Shown here piece by piece: positions 23,732 through 32,060 of a stretch of DNA of 64,000 nt. Numbering within the stretch: the stretch's first letter is position 1; each line of letters begins with the position of its first letter. The stretch is from an uncultured Planococcus sp. (GTDB lineage Bacteria; Bacillota; Bacilli; Bacillales_A; Planococcaceae): NCBI GenBank assembly GCA_947493585.1, contig CANLRI010000003.1, positions 124,001 through 188,000 on the forward strand, given 5' to 3'. The position numbers and the translations under genes were made by a program. Under the pieces are notes generated by a model that was not told the origin of the DNA, searched no databases, and was given only the letters and a program-made list of their open reading frames with translations.

Positions 23732-25381
23732 TCACCCTCTCAGTTTTTTCTCGCGTTCAATGGCTTTCACTATATCATACGCGCCTTCCCCGGTATTTGA
23801 CAATACGGTAACGATGGTTTTTTGCTCGGGGTAATAGCCCGAATGAAAATTCACGCCCGGGTCATAGCCCATTACATGATACTTCACCGCGGTTCCTTCT
23901 TGTTCGTCAATCCACACGCCATAGCCGTAAGCCTGTCCGCCTTGTTGTGCCTGGACAGCGAGCAAATGATTTTTCATCTCTTCAGATAATAAAGTACCGT
24001 CCATTAGGCAGATCCAGAATTTCGCCATATCGCCCGCCGTGACGAATGCCCCACCGTCCGCTCCACCGCGGACAGGAATGGCATATTGATTCGTACGCCA
24101 GGAGCCGCCTTCCTCGATGTATCCATAAGCTGTATTTTTCGGCAAACGGTCCAAGCGGAAATAACCTGAGTCTGACATATCCGCTTTCGCCAATACTTCC
24201 CGCTCGACATAATCGGCGAACTCCTCGCCAGTCACTTGCTCGACGATTAGGCCGAGCGCAATATAGCCCGCATTATTATAGCGAAAACGCGCACCTGGTT
24301 CTTCAATCGGTGGCAAGTCGTGGAACAATGGCACAAAATCAGCTGGTGTCTGCATCCGGTACATCGGGATCTCTTGCCATAATTGTTCAAAATCATCCAT
24401 CGTCTCTTCATCGAAGTAATCGGGAAGGCCTGATGTATGGCATAACAGCTGATGAACCGTCGCATTGAAATGCGGGAAGGTCTTCGGCAATAGTTCTGAC
24501 AGCTTGGCTGATAGCTCAAGCTTGCCTTGCTCCACCAATTGCAATACGGCCACTGCTGTAAAGATCTTACTTCCGGACGCGATGCCGAAGCGGCTGTCGA
24601 CAGCAATCGGCCGTTCGTCCGCACGATTCGCGAATCCTTTGGCAAGCGACCAATTTTCAATACCGGCCATATGGGCAGCACCTGAAAATGCAGCGGATTC
24701 CATCAAATCGGAAACTGGATTATCTGCTTGCTTTTGCACCATATGCCCTTCCCCGTCGATCTCGATCATCCGCCCATCCACAAGTTCGATGGCAAGTGGA
24801 TGGGTTTCGCTTTTCAGCTTGGAGAAAAACCATGTACGTTTCGGCGGTACGAGCACCAGAAAATGGGGGTCTTTACCAAGAAAATTCAGTGTCGCTGGAT
24901 CGATCCCTTTATTGCCACGCACCGGAATCTCCATCCGTTCCAATGAATCGCCTACCTCTTTGACATATGGCGAAACGATGCCGACTTCACTGATGTCGAG
25001 CAGCGAATCGATCGTGAAGTCATCCATAATGTCAACATGGCGACGCCCGATAAACTCAACGACATTGCCGGCAGGGTCCTGGAAGTAGAAGGCATCGGAA
25101 TTGAAATTGGAATAATAAATTTCGTCCATGCCTTCCTGGCGGTTTAGCTCCACGCGTGCACGCGCCCAAAACTTCGCCAAACTGAACTGGTTGCCTGGAA
25201 TATTGATCGCGTAATGGTAAAAAGACGCTCGGTCCGACTCACGAAATTCCAAAACGGATGTGCCGATCGAAAGCGCAAAGCTCGTTTCATCTTCTTCGAC
25301 AATCCGGAAGCCTAGCTGGTATTCATAAAAGCCTTTCATTTCATCCAAACGATTCGTGTACAGTATTACTTTCTTGAACAT
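23732..25381 (-). CDS. VOC (glyoxalase-like) domain fused to a serine beta-lactamase-like hydrolase
   Basis: A 549-residue two-part protein in one uninterrupted frame. Residues 1-240 form a VOC region of probably two modules (KKVILYTNRLDEMKGFYEY, then FQDPAGNVVEFIGRRH at about 110-125). Residues 250-549 are a beta-lactamase/penicillin-binding-like hydrolase, with SGSK as the SxxK nucleophile motif, YNN as YxN and the C-terminal HSGY near the third motif. No signal peptide, so cytoplasmic. ATG at 25381 after GAGAGGTG. Both folds are common separately; the fusion and its substrate are not known to me. Confidence 0.85.
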   Translation of the reverse strand: MFKKVILYTNRLDEMKGFYEYQLGFRIVEEDETSFALSIGTSVLEFRESDRASFYHYAINIPGNQFSLAKFWARARVELNRQEGMDEIYYSNFNSDAFYFQDPAGNVVEFIGRRHVDIMDDFTIDSLLDISEVGIVSPYVKEVGDSLERMEIPVRGNKGIDPATLNFLGKDPHFLVLVPPKRTWFFSKLKSETHPLAIELVDGRMIEIDGEGHMVQKQADNPVSDLMESAAFSGAAHMAGIENWSLAKGFANRADERPIAVDSRFGIASGSKIFTAVAVLQLVEQGKLELSAKLSELLPKTFPHFNATVHQLLCHTSGLPDYFDEETMDDFEQLWQEIPMYRMQTPADFVPLFHDLPPIEEPGARFRYNNAGYIALGLIVEQVTGEEFADYVEREVLAKADMSDSGYFRLDRLPKNTAYGYIEEGGSWRTNQYAIPVRGGADGGAFVTAGDMAKFWICLMDGTLLSEEMKNHLLAVQAQQGGQAYGYGVWIDEQEGTAVKYHVMGYDPGVNFHSGYYPEQKTIVTVLSNTGEGAYDIVKAIEREKKLRG

Positions 25382-25469
25382 GTCCTCACCTCTCTTCTCA
25401 GCATACCGAAAATGGTCAGAATTTTCCTCTTTTTCGCCGCATCCAAACTTGGTTTTTACATTAAAAGAC

Positions 25470-25499
25470 AAAAAAGCGAATGCATCTGCTGCATTCGCT
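25470..25499 (-). terminator. Terminator after the GNAT gene at 25.5 kb
   Basis: GCGAATGCA (25476-25484) pairs with TGCATTCGC (25490-25498); a T-run follows on the minus strand. Confidence 0.85.
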
Positions 25500-25501
25500 C
25501 G

Positions 25502-25954
25502 TTACCACCGATAATCAAGACGGACCATATCTCGGCACTGTAAGCCATTTTCAAAAATGGGCTTTTCGTAATGGCGGATGAAAAAATCCCGGTCGATTGA
25601 TTTCATGCGGAACCCACATTTCTGGTAGAGTGCCAATTGCGCCAAACTTGAATTTCCTGTGCCGATTTCAACAGCCGAAAACCCGAGATTTTTCGCTTCT
25701 TCGAGCGCCGCAAACACCAAGCGCTTGCCAAGCCCTTTGCCGCGCTCGGATTCAGCGAGTGCAATGTTTTTGATTTCAGCGGTCTCCGAATCCAGCGCAG
25801 TCAAGACGAACACGCCCATGACGGTTCCCTGTTGTTCAGCGATAAAGCAACGGCCGTCCGCACAATAGCCGCGGACCAGCTGCTCAGACGGATCCGCTTC
25901 CAATAACAGGTCGAGCGGCAATTCCTCGTTGACTCCCAGTTTTCGGATGTCCAT
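25502..25954 (-). CDS. GNAT-family N-acetyltransferase
   Basis: A 150-residue single GNAT domain. NIALAESERGKGLGKRLV (about 68-85) is the acetyl-CoA pyrophosphate loop (RGKGLGKR), preceded by the beta4 strand GVFVLTALDSETAEIK. The C-terminus LYQKCGFRMKSIDRDFF is the usual substrate-side end. The acceptor is unknown. Its ATG shares one base with the stop of the upstream hypothetical gene (TAATG), so translation is coupled and the two form an operon closed by a terminator. Confidence 0.88.
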   Translation of the reverse strand: MDIRKLGVNEELPLDLLLEADPSEQLVRGYCADGRCFIAEQQGTVMGVFVLTALDSETAEIKNIALAESERGKGLGKRLVFAALEEAKNLGFSAVEIGTGNSSLAQLALYQKCGFRMKSIDRDFFIRHYEKPIFENGLQCRDMVRLDYRW

Positions 25955-26406
25955 TATTTTCGCTCGCTGAATCCTTGGTCGAGCAGATAATCTTCGGCGT
26001 CATCAAACGTGCCAAAGCTTTCTTCGAGGTTTTTGCCTGTGTAGATATTCCAGAAAGGCTCTTCGTAGACAAGGTCGAGTTTTTCGCCTTCTCTATTGGT
26101 CCACCGCTTGTCATAAGGTGGTTCTGGTTCCTGGCCCAGATAATCAATCGAGTCAGCGATGATGCTGCGCAGCTGGCTCGCTGAAAAATCGCGGATATTG
26201 ACTAAGCCGCGGCTGTCCGATTCGTATTGCGGCAAATCGCCGACAAAGACAAAGCCATTGCCGTTCGGGTGAAGGTGATAGACCACGTTTTTCTTATCGT
26301 AGAGGCTTTCTTCAAATTGGAAGTTGACTCGTTTCATCGACACTTCTTTTCGTGTCAGTTCCGGAAACGCTTCGATCACTTCTAGTTTTTGCTCAAATGT
26401 CAGCAC
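25954..26406 (-). CDS. Conserved hypothetical protein, 150 residues
   Basis: I do not recognise a named function. The protein begins LTFEQKLEVIEAFPELTRKEVS and contains VYHLHPNGNGFVFVGDLP and GLVNIRDFSASQLR; it is acidic and soluble, and has no signal peptide. The start is placed at GTG 26406 with GGGGA upstream, where the conserved-looking sequence begins; the frame is open for 32 further codons that look non-coding. It overlaps the following GNAT gene by one base. A T-rich hairpin lies more than 100 bases upstream. Confidence 0.7.
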   Translation of the reverse strand: MLTFEQKLEVIEAFPELTRKEVSMKRVNFQFEESLYDKKNVVYHLHPNGNGFVFVGDLPQYESDSRGLVNIRDFSASQLRSIIADSIDYLGQEPEPPYDKRWTNREGEKLDLVYEEPFWNIYTGKNLEESFGTFDDAEDYLLDQGFSERK

Positions 26407-26514
26407 TGGACATCCCCATTTCTTCTTTGGATTTCTGATTTCAGTATAACACGCATAGCCATGCTTCGCCGTTTGCGAAATAATAGAAAAAGGACTGCCC
26501 ATAAGTCACTAAAA

Positions 26515-26558
26515 TAAAACAGACGGAGAAAAGAAATTCTTTTTCTCCGTCTGTTTTT
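26515..26558. terminator. Strong bidirectional hairpin at 26.5 kb
   Basis: AAACAGACGGAGAAA pairs with TTTCTCCGTCTGTTT around AGAAATTC-like loop sequence; A- and T-runs flank it on both sides. It isolates the hypothetical/GNAT operon from the region to its right. Confidence 0.8.
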
Positions 26559-26587
26559 CATTTATAGGTGAGGACCCTGAAAGTAGC

Positions 26588-26709
26588 CGGCTGATGGAAA
26601 TGGAGACGGCGACTCCAACAGCGCGAGCCGAAGACCCTGGACTGAACGAAGCGAGGGAAGCGGCTAAGGCCGTGCCCGCGGAAAGCGTCCGTCGAAATGG
26701 GCATCAGCC
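26588..26709 (-). repeat. GC-rich dispersed intergenic repeat, copy at 26.6 kb
   Basis: On the minus strand this matches the 14.2-kb repeat: GGACGCTTTCCGCGGGC lies at 26690-26674 and TCTTCGGCTCGCG, GGAGTCGCC follow. It lacks the central 19-bp palindrome of the other copy. The 280-base gap contains no ORF. Similar 20-base segments (GACTGCCC..AAGTCACT at 26488 and 26732) flank it as direct repeats. Confidence 0.7.
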
Positions 26710-26727
26710 TGTTCTTTAGAAGACGAA

Positions 26728-26777
26728 AAGGGACTGCCCCTAAAAGTCACTTTTCGTGACCTTTTGGAACAGCCCTT
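26728..26777 (-). terminator. Terminator of the MMPL operon
   Basis: On the minus strand AAGGGCTGTTCCAAAAGGTCAC pairs in two blocks with GTGACTTTTAGGGGCAGTCCCTT around a five-base loop (segments 26729-26751 and 26757-26777), with T-rich sequence after it. Confidence 0.78.
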
Positions 26778-26782
26778 AAAAC

Positions 26783-29401
26783 TTATTTTTTCTTTTTCAA
26801 TCCGAATGGCCACCAAGCGCCGCCCGCAAACGAGACCGTGATCGCAGGCACGAGCAGCGGCAAGACGATCAAGCCGTAAAGCAGCAAGCCTGTGATGACA
26901 ATCGTTGCGATTTGCATCAGACTGAGCACGCCGGATGGCAGCATCGCCCCGAACGTTCCCGCGAGTAAAATGGCAGCCGTGATGATGACTGTCCCCATTT
27001 TCGCCATCGACCGGTGCATCGCTTTCGAGAAGTCTGCAGCCGTCAAAGCTTCTTCACGGTAACGGTCGAGCAGGAAGATTGAGTAGTCGATGCCGAGTGA
27101 GACGAGCATAACGAAGCCGAAGAACGGAACGGCCCATGTGATGCCGTCATAGCCGAGCCATTCGACGAAGATCAACTCGGTGATCGCAATCGAACTATAA
27201 TAGGTCAATAAAAGAGAAGCTATCATGAACAGCGGCATGATGAAGGAACGTAGAAGCACCGCCAACACCACAAACAAACTAACGAGCATAATACTGACCG
27301 TGCGCGTAAAGTCGCTCTCTGAGATATCCTTCAAATCGCTATTGATACTTGGCACCCCGCCGTATGCGATATCCACTTCTTCAAGAGGCGTACCGTTAAT
27401 GCTTCTTTCAGCCGCTTCTTTCAGATTCGTGACAATGTCGATCGCTTCCGGTGAATACGGATCTTCTTCGAGTACTACTTCCATCAGCATGCCTTCACCA
27501 TCGGCAAATGCATACTGCTCAAGCAGCGGTTCGAACTCTTCTTGTTCCAAAATGCCTTTCGGCAGATAAATGCCTGTGCCGCGCACCGCTTCGCTACCGC
27601 TGATGCCAGTGAGCGTATCGGCAATTTCACTCAATCCTTCACTGATTTCTGTAAGGCCGTCGGATGAAGCGCCGATACCTTGCGCGAGCTCTCCGATGCC
27701 AGCAGCCAATTCATCGGACTGGCCAGCACCGCCGCTCAGGCCTTGTTCGATTTCTGAAAGCCCCGCATTCACTTGCGTGAGCGCGCCGACCGTCTGTTCA
27801 ATATTGCCGGTCTGTTGGAGGCCACCCGAAATCTGTTCGAGCTGCCCATTCACTTGCGATAATCCTGCAGCTGCCTCCCGAAGGCCAGCGCCTCCAGCCT
27901 GTCCGCTAATCGTTTCCAGGTTCGTTTCAATTTCACCAAGGCCGGACTGGACTTCGCCAATCCCCCCATTCGCTTCTTCAAGCCCTTCTGCAATGAGGCC
28001 CAGCTGATGATCGACGAAGAATTCATCGATGACCGAACCGGTAGGGCGTGTAATGGCACGGACCATGTCGACGCCTTCTACTTTTTCCATGTCCTGCGCC
28101 AAAGCGTCCAAATACGGAATCGTTTCTTCCGCGGTCAAGCTCTCTTCACCTTTGATGACGACTTGCACCGGCATCGTATCGCCTGCGCCGAATGCCGATT
28201 CAATGGCATCAAGCCCTTTCACCGATTCATAATCCGAACTGATCTCATCCACCGTATTGAATGATAGGTCGTTATTATAGGAGAACAGCAAAGGAACCGT
28301 AATGGCTGCGACCAAAAGCATCGACCATAGTGGCCGGTTGACGGATAGTTTGCCGATCCAGATCCACAGCTTGCTGTCTTTATGCGAAGCCGATCCCTTG
28401 CTCGGCCAGAACAATTTGTCTTTTAGCACCGCCATGAAAAACGGCATAACGGTAAACAACACGACCAGCAAGACGGCAATTCCCACTGCGACGGCCACGG
28501 CCGATTTAAAAATCGGGAATTCGGCAAAGCCAATCGCTGCAAAGGCGATAAAGCCTGAGAATCCACTAATGAACAAGGTCTTCCCAGCTGTCCGGTACGT
28601 GTTCAGAATCGCTTCCTGCACATCTTTACCTTCTGTCAGCTCTTCTTTATAGCGGCTCAGCAGTAAAATGCAGTAATCGGTCCCGAGACCGAACAGAATC
28701 GCCACCAGGAAAATCTGCGTGTAATTCGAGACCGGGAAGCCGAACCAATCGATGAAAAACGCCACGAGCGATTGGCTGAGCAAATAGCTGAGCCCTACCG
28801 CAACAAGCGGGATGATTGGTGTGATAAACGAACGGAACACTGCTAGCAGTAAGCCGAAAATCAAAATCACCGTGATGATTTCCGTTTTCTTCAAGCCTTC
28901 CTGCGCGCTTGTATTGACGTCTTGGTTGATGATTGCTTCACCCGTCAAGTAAACCGTTAAATCGTCCGGCACCATTTGACGGATTTCATCGGCGAGCGTC
29001 GCCGCTTCCTCGTCTGTTCCTTCAATCGATACCGGAAGCAAGACCGTCTGGCGATCTTCTGCGACCAATTGCGCTTCCAGTTCTTCATTTTCAAATGGAT
29101 TTAATACTGCCGTCACCGGATCCCCGAGCGCTTCAATTTCCGCTCTCATGTCTGTAATTTGTTGTTCGCTTGTTTCATCGAGCGCTGAATCCAGTTCGAT
29201 GACCAATGAAATCGTCTGCCCCGACACATCCGCCGATTCCAGAATCGTTGCTGCACGCTGGGAATCCGCTTGTTCGGATAATTGGAACGAGCCAGCTTCT
29301 TCCGCTTGCTCCGTTAAATTCGGCGCCAGCAAGAATAATGCTGCCGTCAACACGATCAGCCCAATCATGATTGGCCATTTTAATTTCAGTATCGTCTGCA
29401 T
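26783..29401 (-). CDS. MMPL-family RND-type transporter
   Basis: An 872-residue membrane transporter with two repeats of six helices, each after a large extracytoplasmic loop (about 40-180 and 400-665). GLGTDYCILLLSRYKEEL (about 241-258) and SLGIDYSIFLLDRYREE near the C-terminus are the paired MMPL motifs with the proton-relay aspartates. The second loop contains repeated GLxxIxxGLxx units (about 480-620), predicted helical and periplasm-facing. Relatives export lipids or hydrophobic toxicants; the substrate here is unknown. It begins three bases after the MarR gene, so the pair is an operon likely repressed by that regulator. Confidence 0.9.
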   Translation of the reverse strand: MQTILKLKWPIMIGLIVLTAALFLLAPNLTEQAEEAGSFQLSEQADSQRAATILESADVSGQTISLVIELDSALDETSEQQITDMRAEIEALGDPVTAVLNPFENEELEAQLVAEDRQTVLLPVSIEGTDEEAATLADEIRQMVPDDLTVYLTGEAIINQDVNTSAQEGLKKTEIITVILIFGLLLAVFRSFITPIIPLVAVGLSYLLSQSLVAFFIDWFGFPVSNYTQIFLVAILFGLGTDYCILLLSRYKEELTEGKDVQEAILNTYRTAGKTLFISGFSGFIAFAAIGFAEFPIFKSAVAVAVGIAVLLVVLFTVMPFFMAVLKDKLFWPSKGSASHKDSKLWIWIGKLSVNRPLWSMLLVAAITVPLLFSYNNDLSFNTVDEISSDYESVKGLDAIESAFGAGDTMPVQVVIKGEESLTAEETIPYLDALAQDMEKVEGVDMVRAITRPTGSVIDEFFVDHQLGLIAEGLEEANGGIGEVQSGLGEIETNLETISGQAGGAGLREAAAGLSQVNGQLEQISGGLQQTGNIEQTVGALTQVNAGLSEIEQGLSGGAGQSDELAAGIGELAQGIGASSDGLTEISEGLSEIADTLTGISGSEAVRGTGIYLPKGILEQEEFEPLLEQYAFADGEGMLMEVVLEEDPYSPEAIDIVTNLKEAAERSINGTPLEEVDIAYGGVPSINSDLKDISESDFTRTVSIMLVSLFVVLAVLLRSFIMPLFMIASLLLTYYSSIAITELIFVEWLGYDGITWAVPFFGFVMLVSLGIDYSIFLLDRYREEALTAADFSKAMHRSMAKMGTVIITAAILLAGTFGAMLPSGVLSLMQIATIVITGLLLYGLIVLPLLVPAITVSFAGGAWWPFGLKKKK

Positions 29402-29404
29402 CCC

Positions 29405-29848
29405 TTACACTCCATCCGTTTTCATGATTGCGCTGAGCTTTCTGAAAATCACCAGGAATTGTTCGATTTCCTGGTCATCGACTTGCTCCGACATCAGTTT
29501 TTCCAAATATTCCGCAAGTATCCTGTCTGATTCTTCAAGGACCGATTTTCCGGCATCGGTCAATTCAAGCAGCTTTTCCCGACGGTCTGCCGTCTGGACC
29601 ACTTGAATCAATTCTTTTTGCAAAAGCTTTTTCGTGCGGTTCGAAACAGCGCTTTTATGGACACCCTGCAGCACGGCCAGCCTCGCCGATGTAATTCGTC
29701 CTTCTTTGCCGATCAGTTTCAGCGATTGCATCTGCTCAGGGGAAAACTCCTCCCATAACGGATTGTCGACGGACCGGATGACCCGCTCCGTCCCGTAAAA
29801 CAACACTTCCTGGAACAATTCAACTGCTTCTTTAATGCGCATATCCAT
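29405..29848 (-). CDS. MarR-family transcriptional regulator of the MMPL transporter
   Basis: A 147-residue winged-helix protein. The DNA-binding part is about residues 38-100, with ITSARLAVLQGVHKSAVSNRTKKLL as the helix-turn-helix and TADRREKLLELTDAG as wing (DRR motif). It is the first gene of the operon; a palindrome GTTTAG/CTAAAC overlaps the -10 of its promoter, fitting autorepression that is relieved by a ligand (inference). The ATG at 29848 follows GAGGGGG. Confidence 0.88.
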   Translation of the reverse strand: MDMRIKEAVELFQEVLFYGTERVIRSVDNPLWEEFSPEQMQSLKLIGKEGRITSARLAVLQGVHKSAVSNRTKKLLQKELIQVVQTADRREKLLELTDAGKSVLEESDRILAEYLEKLMSEQVDDQEIEQFLVIFRKLSAIMKTDGV

Positions 29849-29878
29849 AAATGGTTTACCCCCTCAACTAATAATAAT

Positions 29879-29907
29879 AGTTTAGGGACTAAACCATTTT
29901 CAGTCAA
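29879..29907 (-). promoter_or_regulatory. Promoter and overlapping operator of the MarR-MMPL operon
   Basis: On the minus strand TTGACT (29907-29902) and TAAACT (29884-29879) have a 17-base spacer. A perfect 6-3-6 palindrome GTTTAG-TCC-CTAAAC at 29880-29894 covers the -10 and part of the spacer, where a bound repressor would exclude RNA polymerase. Confidence 0.68.
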
Positions 29908-29927
29908 GCAATTTCCTCCATAATAAA

Positions 29928-29952
29928 AACCCGCAGCTCAGGACTGCGGGTT
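29928..29952 (-). terminator. Terminator of the AI-2E family permease gene (29.9 kb)
   Basis: AACCCGCAG pairs with CTGCGGGTT around a seven-base loop, a few bases after the permease stop codon; T-rich sequence follows on the minus strand. Confidence 0.82.
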
Positions 29953-29957
29953 CTTTC

Positions 29958-31037
29958 CTATACTTCTCTTGTAGCGGTCGAGCGGATTTCCTGGCGCCTT
30001 GCGTAAATGTTTTTGACGATCGTTTTCACAACCGCATAAAACGGAATCGCGAGGATGATTCCCCAGATGCCCGCAATATTCCCAGCTGCAAGAATCAACG
30101 TGATGACTGTCAGCGGATGAACATCGAGCGCATTGCCCATGACGTTCGGGGTGATGAAATTGCTTTCGATTTGCTGCGCGACCAACATGATGATGGCGAC
30201 ATAAACCGCCATGATCGGGTCCTGCACGAGCGCAATCAGCATTGCGGGAATGACCGCAATGTATGGCCCGAGGAACGGGATGACGTTTGTCGCCATGCCG
30301 ATCAATGCCAATAGCAGCGCATATTCAAGACCGATAATCCAATAACCGATCAACAGCATGAGTCCGACCAAGAAGCTGACGAATAGTTGCCCTTGAATAT
30401 ACGAACGCAAGGTATGGTCGATGTCTTTCAAGGTCTTGATGACCCATAGCTTGCGCTGGCCACTGAAAAACCCGGAGATGAACGGCACGAATTTCCGGTG
30501 GTCGATCAATAGGTAGATCAAGAAGAATGGCACAAGCACAAGCGTAATGACACCTGAGATGAAGCTCGTGAGGAACGACACGACCCAGCCGCCGATATCA
30601 CCGATACGCTCACCGATCTGGCCGCTCATGTCATTGATTTGCTCTTCCAAGGAATCAGGCAAGCGGTCGCGTTGTGCCAGCAGATACTGGGTATAGTCCT
30701 CCACATCATTGATAATGCTTGGTGCATTGTCGACGAGTGAGTTGACTTGCTTGGTTACCATCGGACCAACCATTGAAAACAATAGATAAAAGACCAGAAC
30801 AATCAAAAGAACGATAGTTAAGATGGCGGCCCATTTCGGGAATTTTCGTTTCTCCAAAAAGTATAGCAGCGGGCGCGTCAGATAAAACAAGACGCCTCCT
30901 AGAAGCAGCGGCACGAAAATCGTCCCTGCGATAATGAACAGCGGGTCGAAAATCCCTTGGACTTCGATGAATAAACGAATGATGACCAGTGTCAGGATAA
31001 TTCCGACGCCTGCTTGAAACCACAATTTATTTGTCAC
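29958..31037 (-). CDS. AI-2E family (PerM/UPF0118) membrane permease
   Basis: A 359-residue protein with about eight membrane helices in the usual PerM arrangement: three N-terminal helices, a cytosol- or periplasm-facing segment of about 110-150, then five C-terminal helices. PFLGPYIAVIPAMLIAL and NFITPNVMGNALDVHPLT (about 300-317) are family signatures. Members include the TqsA autoinducer exporter and Na+/H+ antiporter-like proteins; the role here is unknown. GTG start at 31037 after AGGAAG. A close paralogue lies at 52.4 kb. Confidence 0.88.
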   Translation of the reverse strand: MTNKLWFQAGVGIILTLVIIRLFIEVQGIFDPLFIIAGTIFVPLLLGGVLFYLTRPLLYFLEKRKFPKWAAILTIVLLIVLVFYLLFSMVGPMVTKQVNSLVDNAPSIINDVEDYTQYLLAQRDRLPDSLEEQINDMSGQIGERIGDIGGWVVSFLTSFISGVITLVLVPFFLIYLLIDHRKFVPFISGFFSGQRKLWVIKTLKDIDHTLRSYIQGQLFVSFLVGLMLLIGYWIIGLEYALLLALIGMATNVIPFLGPYIAVIPAMLIALVQDPIMAVYVAIIMLVAQQIESNFITPNVMGNALDVHPLTVITLILAAGNIAGIWGIILAIPFYAVVKTIVKNIYARRQEIRSTATREV

Positions 31038-31185
31038 TTATTGCACTTCCTTTCTTCCATGTATATACCCAGTTTATCATGATTATATGGTATTATATGT
31101 TTTTATGTAGTGTGAACTTTTTCAAACACTGCGCGTCCTATGACTGTGGATTTAAGAATGAATAGAATGTGGAGGATACATACAG

Positions 31186-32016
31186 ATGGAACAATTATGG
31201 CTTACAATTAAATTCTTGCTGCTTGGACTATTCCAAGGGCTTACGGAACCGATTCCGATTTCTTCGAGCGGTCACTTGCTGATTGCGCAGTATTTTCTCG
31301 ATGTAGAAATCGAGGGCAGCAATTCGACTTTTGCACTGCTCGTCAATAGCGCGTCCTTGATCGCCGTTTTGATCATTTACCGCGAAGATATTAAACGGCT
31401 GGTCGTCAACGGCTTGAAATTCTTCAAAGAAAAAACGCCGGAAACGCGGCGCGATTTCATGTTTGTCGTTTATTTGGTCGTCGCGACCATTCCTGCAGGC
31501 ATCATCGGCGTGTTATTCCAGGATACGATTGATTCCTATTTGTCGACGATCGTCACGGTCGGCGTCACCTTAGTAATCACCGGCCTTGCGCTTTGGTTCA
31601 TCCGTAATATGCGCGGCCAGCGCAAAGACGGCAATATGACGATGAAAGATGCCTGGATCATCGGCGGCGCACAGGCTGTCGCTTTGATTCCTGGCATCAG
31701 CCGTAGCGGGGCCACGATCGTTGCTGCTATGGCACGGGGCATTAACCAAGAAACAGCGCTGCGCTTCTCGTTCCTGCTGTTCATTCCAATCAGCTTTGGC
31801 GGGGCGGTGCTGAGTATCACCGACATCGTTAATGACGATAATCTATCGACGATGGCGGTGCCGTACATCATGGCATTCATTGGCTCGCTCGTCGCTTCGT
31901 ACTTCTCGCTGAAATGGTTCATGAACATCATGGCAAAAGGCCAGCTGAAGTATTTTGCGATTTATTGCTTTATCGTCGGCCCGCTTGTCGTGCTCGCTTG
32001 GTTCTTATTAAACTAA
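31186..32016 (+). CDS. uppP: Undecaprenyl-diphosphatase UppP
   Basis: A 276-residue integral membrane phosphatase that turns undecaprenyl diphosphate into the monophosphate carrier used for wall precursors; overproduction gives bacitracin resistance. The catalytic motifs are [12 protein letters not shown] (about 20-31; a variant of the common EFLPVSSTGHL) and [10 protein letters not shown] (about 163-172). GGAGG precedes the ATG by ten bases. It ends at a hairpin shared with the convergent CAP gene, and a DUF368 gene that may flip the same lipid lies 1.3 kb away. Confidence 0.94.
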   Translation: MEQLWLTIKFLLLGLFQGLTEPIPISSSGHLLIAQYFLDVEIEGSNSTFALLVNSASLIAVLIIYREDIKRLVVNGLKFFKEKTPETRRDFMFVVYLVVATIPAGIIGVLFQDTIDSYLSTIVTVGVTLVITGLALWFIRNMRGQRKDGNMTMKDAWIIGGAQAVALIPGISRSGATIVAAMARGINQETALRFSFLLFIPISFGGAVLSITDIVNDDNLSTMAVPYIMAFIGSLVASYFSLKWFMNIMAKGQLKYFAIYCFIVGPLVVLAWFLLN

Positions 32017-32018
32017 TT

Positions 32019-32058
32019 AAAAATCCCTCTATTGCGTAACTGCAATCGAGGGATTTTT
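32019..32058. terminator. Bidirectional terminator between uppP and the CAP-domain gene
   Basis: AAAAATCCCTC and GAGGGATTTTT pair, with an inner ATTGC/GCAAT stem around GTAACT. A/T runs on both ends serve both convergent genes. Confidence 0.92.
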
Positions 32059-32060
32059 GC

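Noticed and set aside
25954..26502. Longer start for the hypothetical protein at 26502
   Set aside because: The extra 32 codons lack similarity-like composition and a ribosome site; GTG 26406 has one.
26483..26752. Direct repeats (GACTGCCC..AAGTCACT) as target-site duplications of the 26.6-kb repeat
   Set aside because: They are far longer than usual target duplications, lie 30-80 bases outside the repeat ends, and one is half of a terminator; common origin from terminator sequence is simpler.
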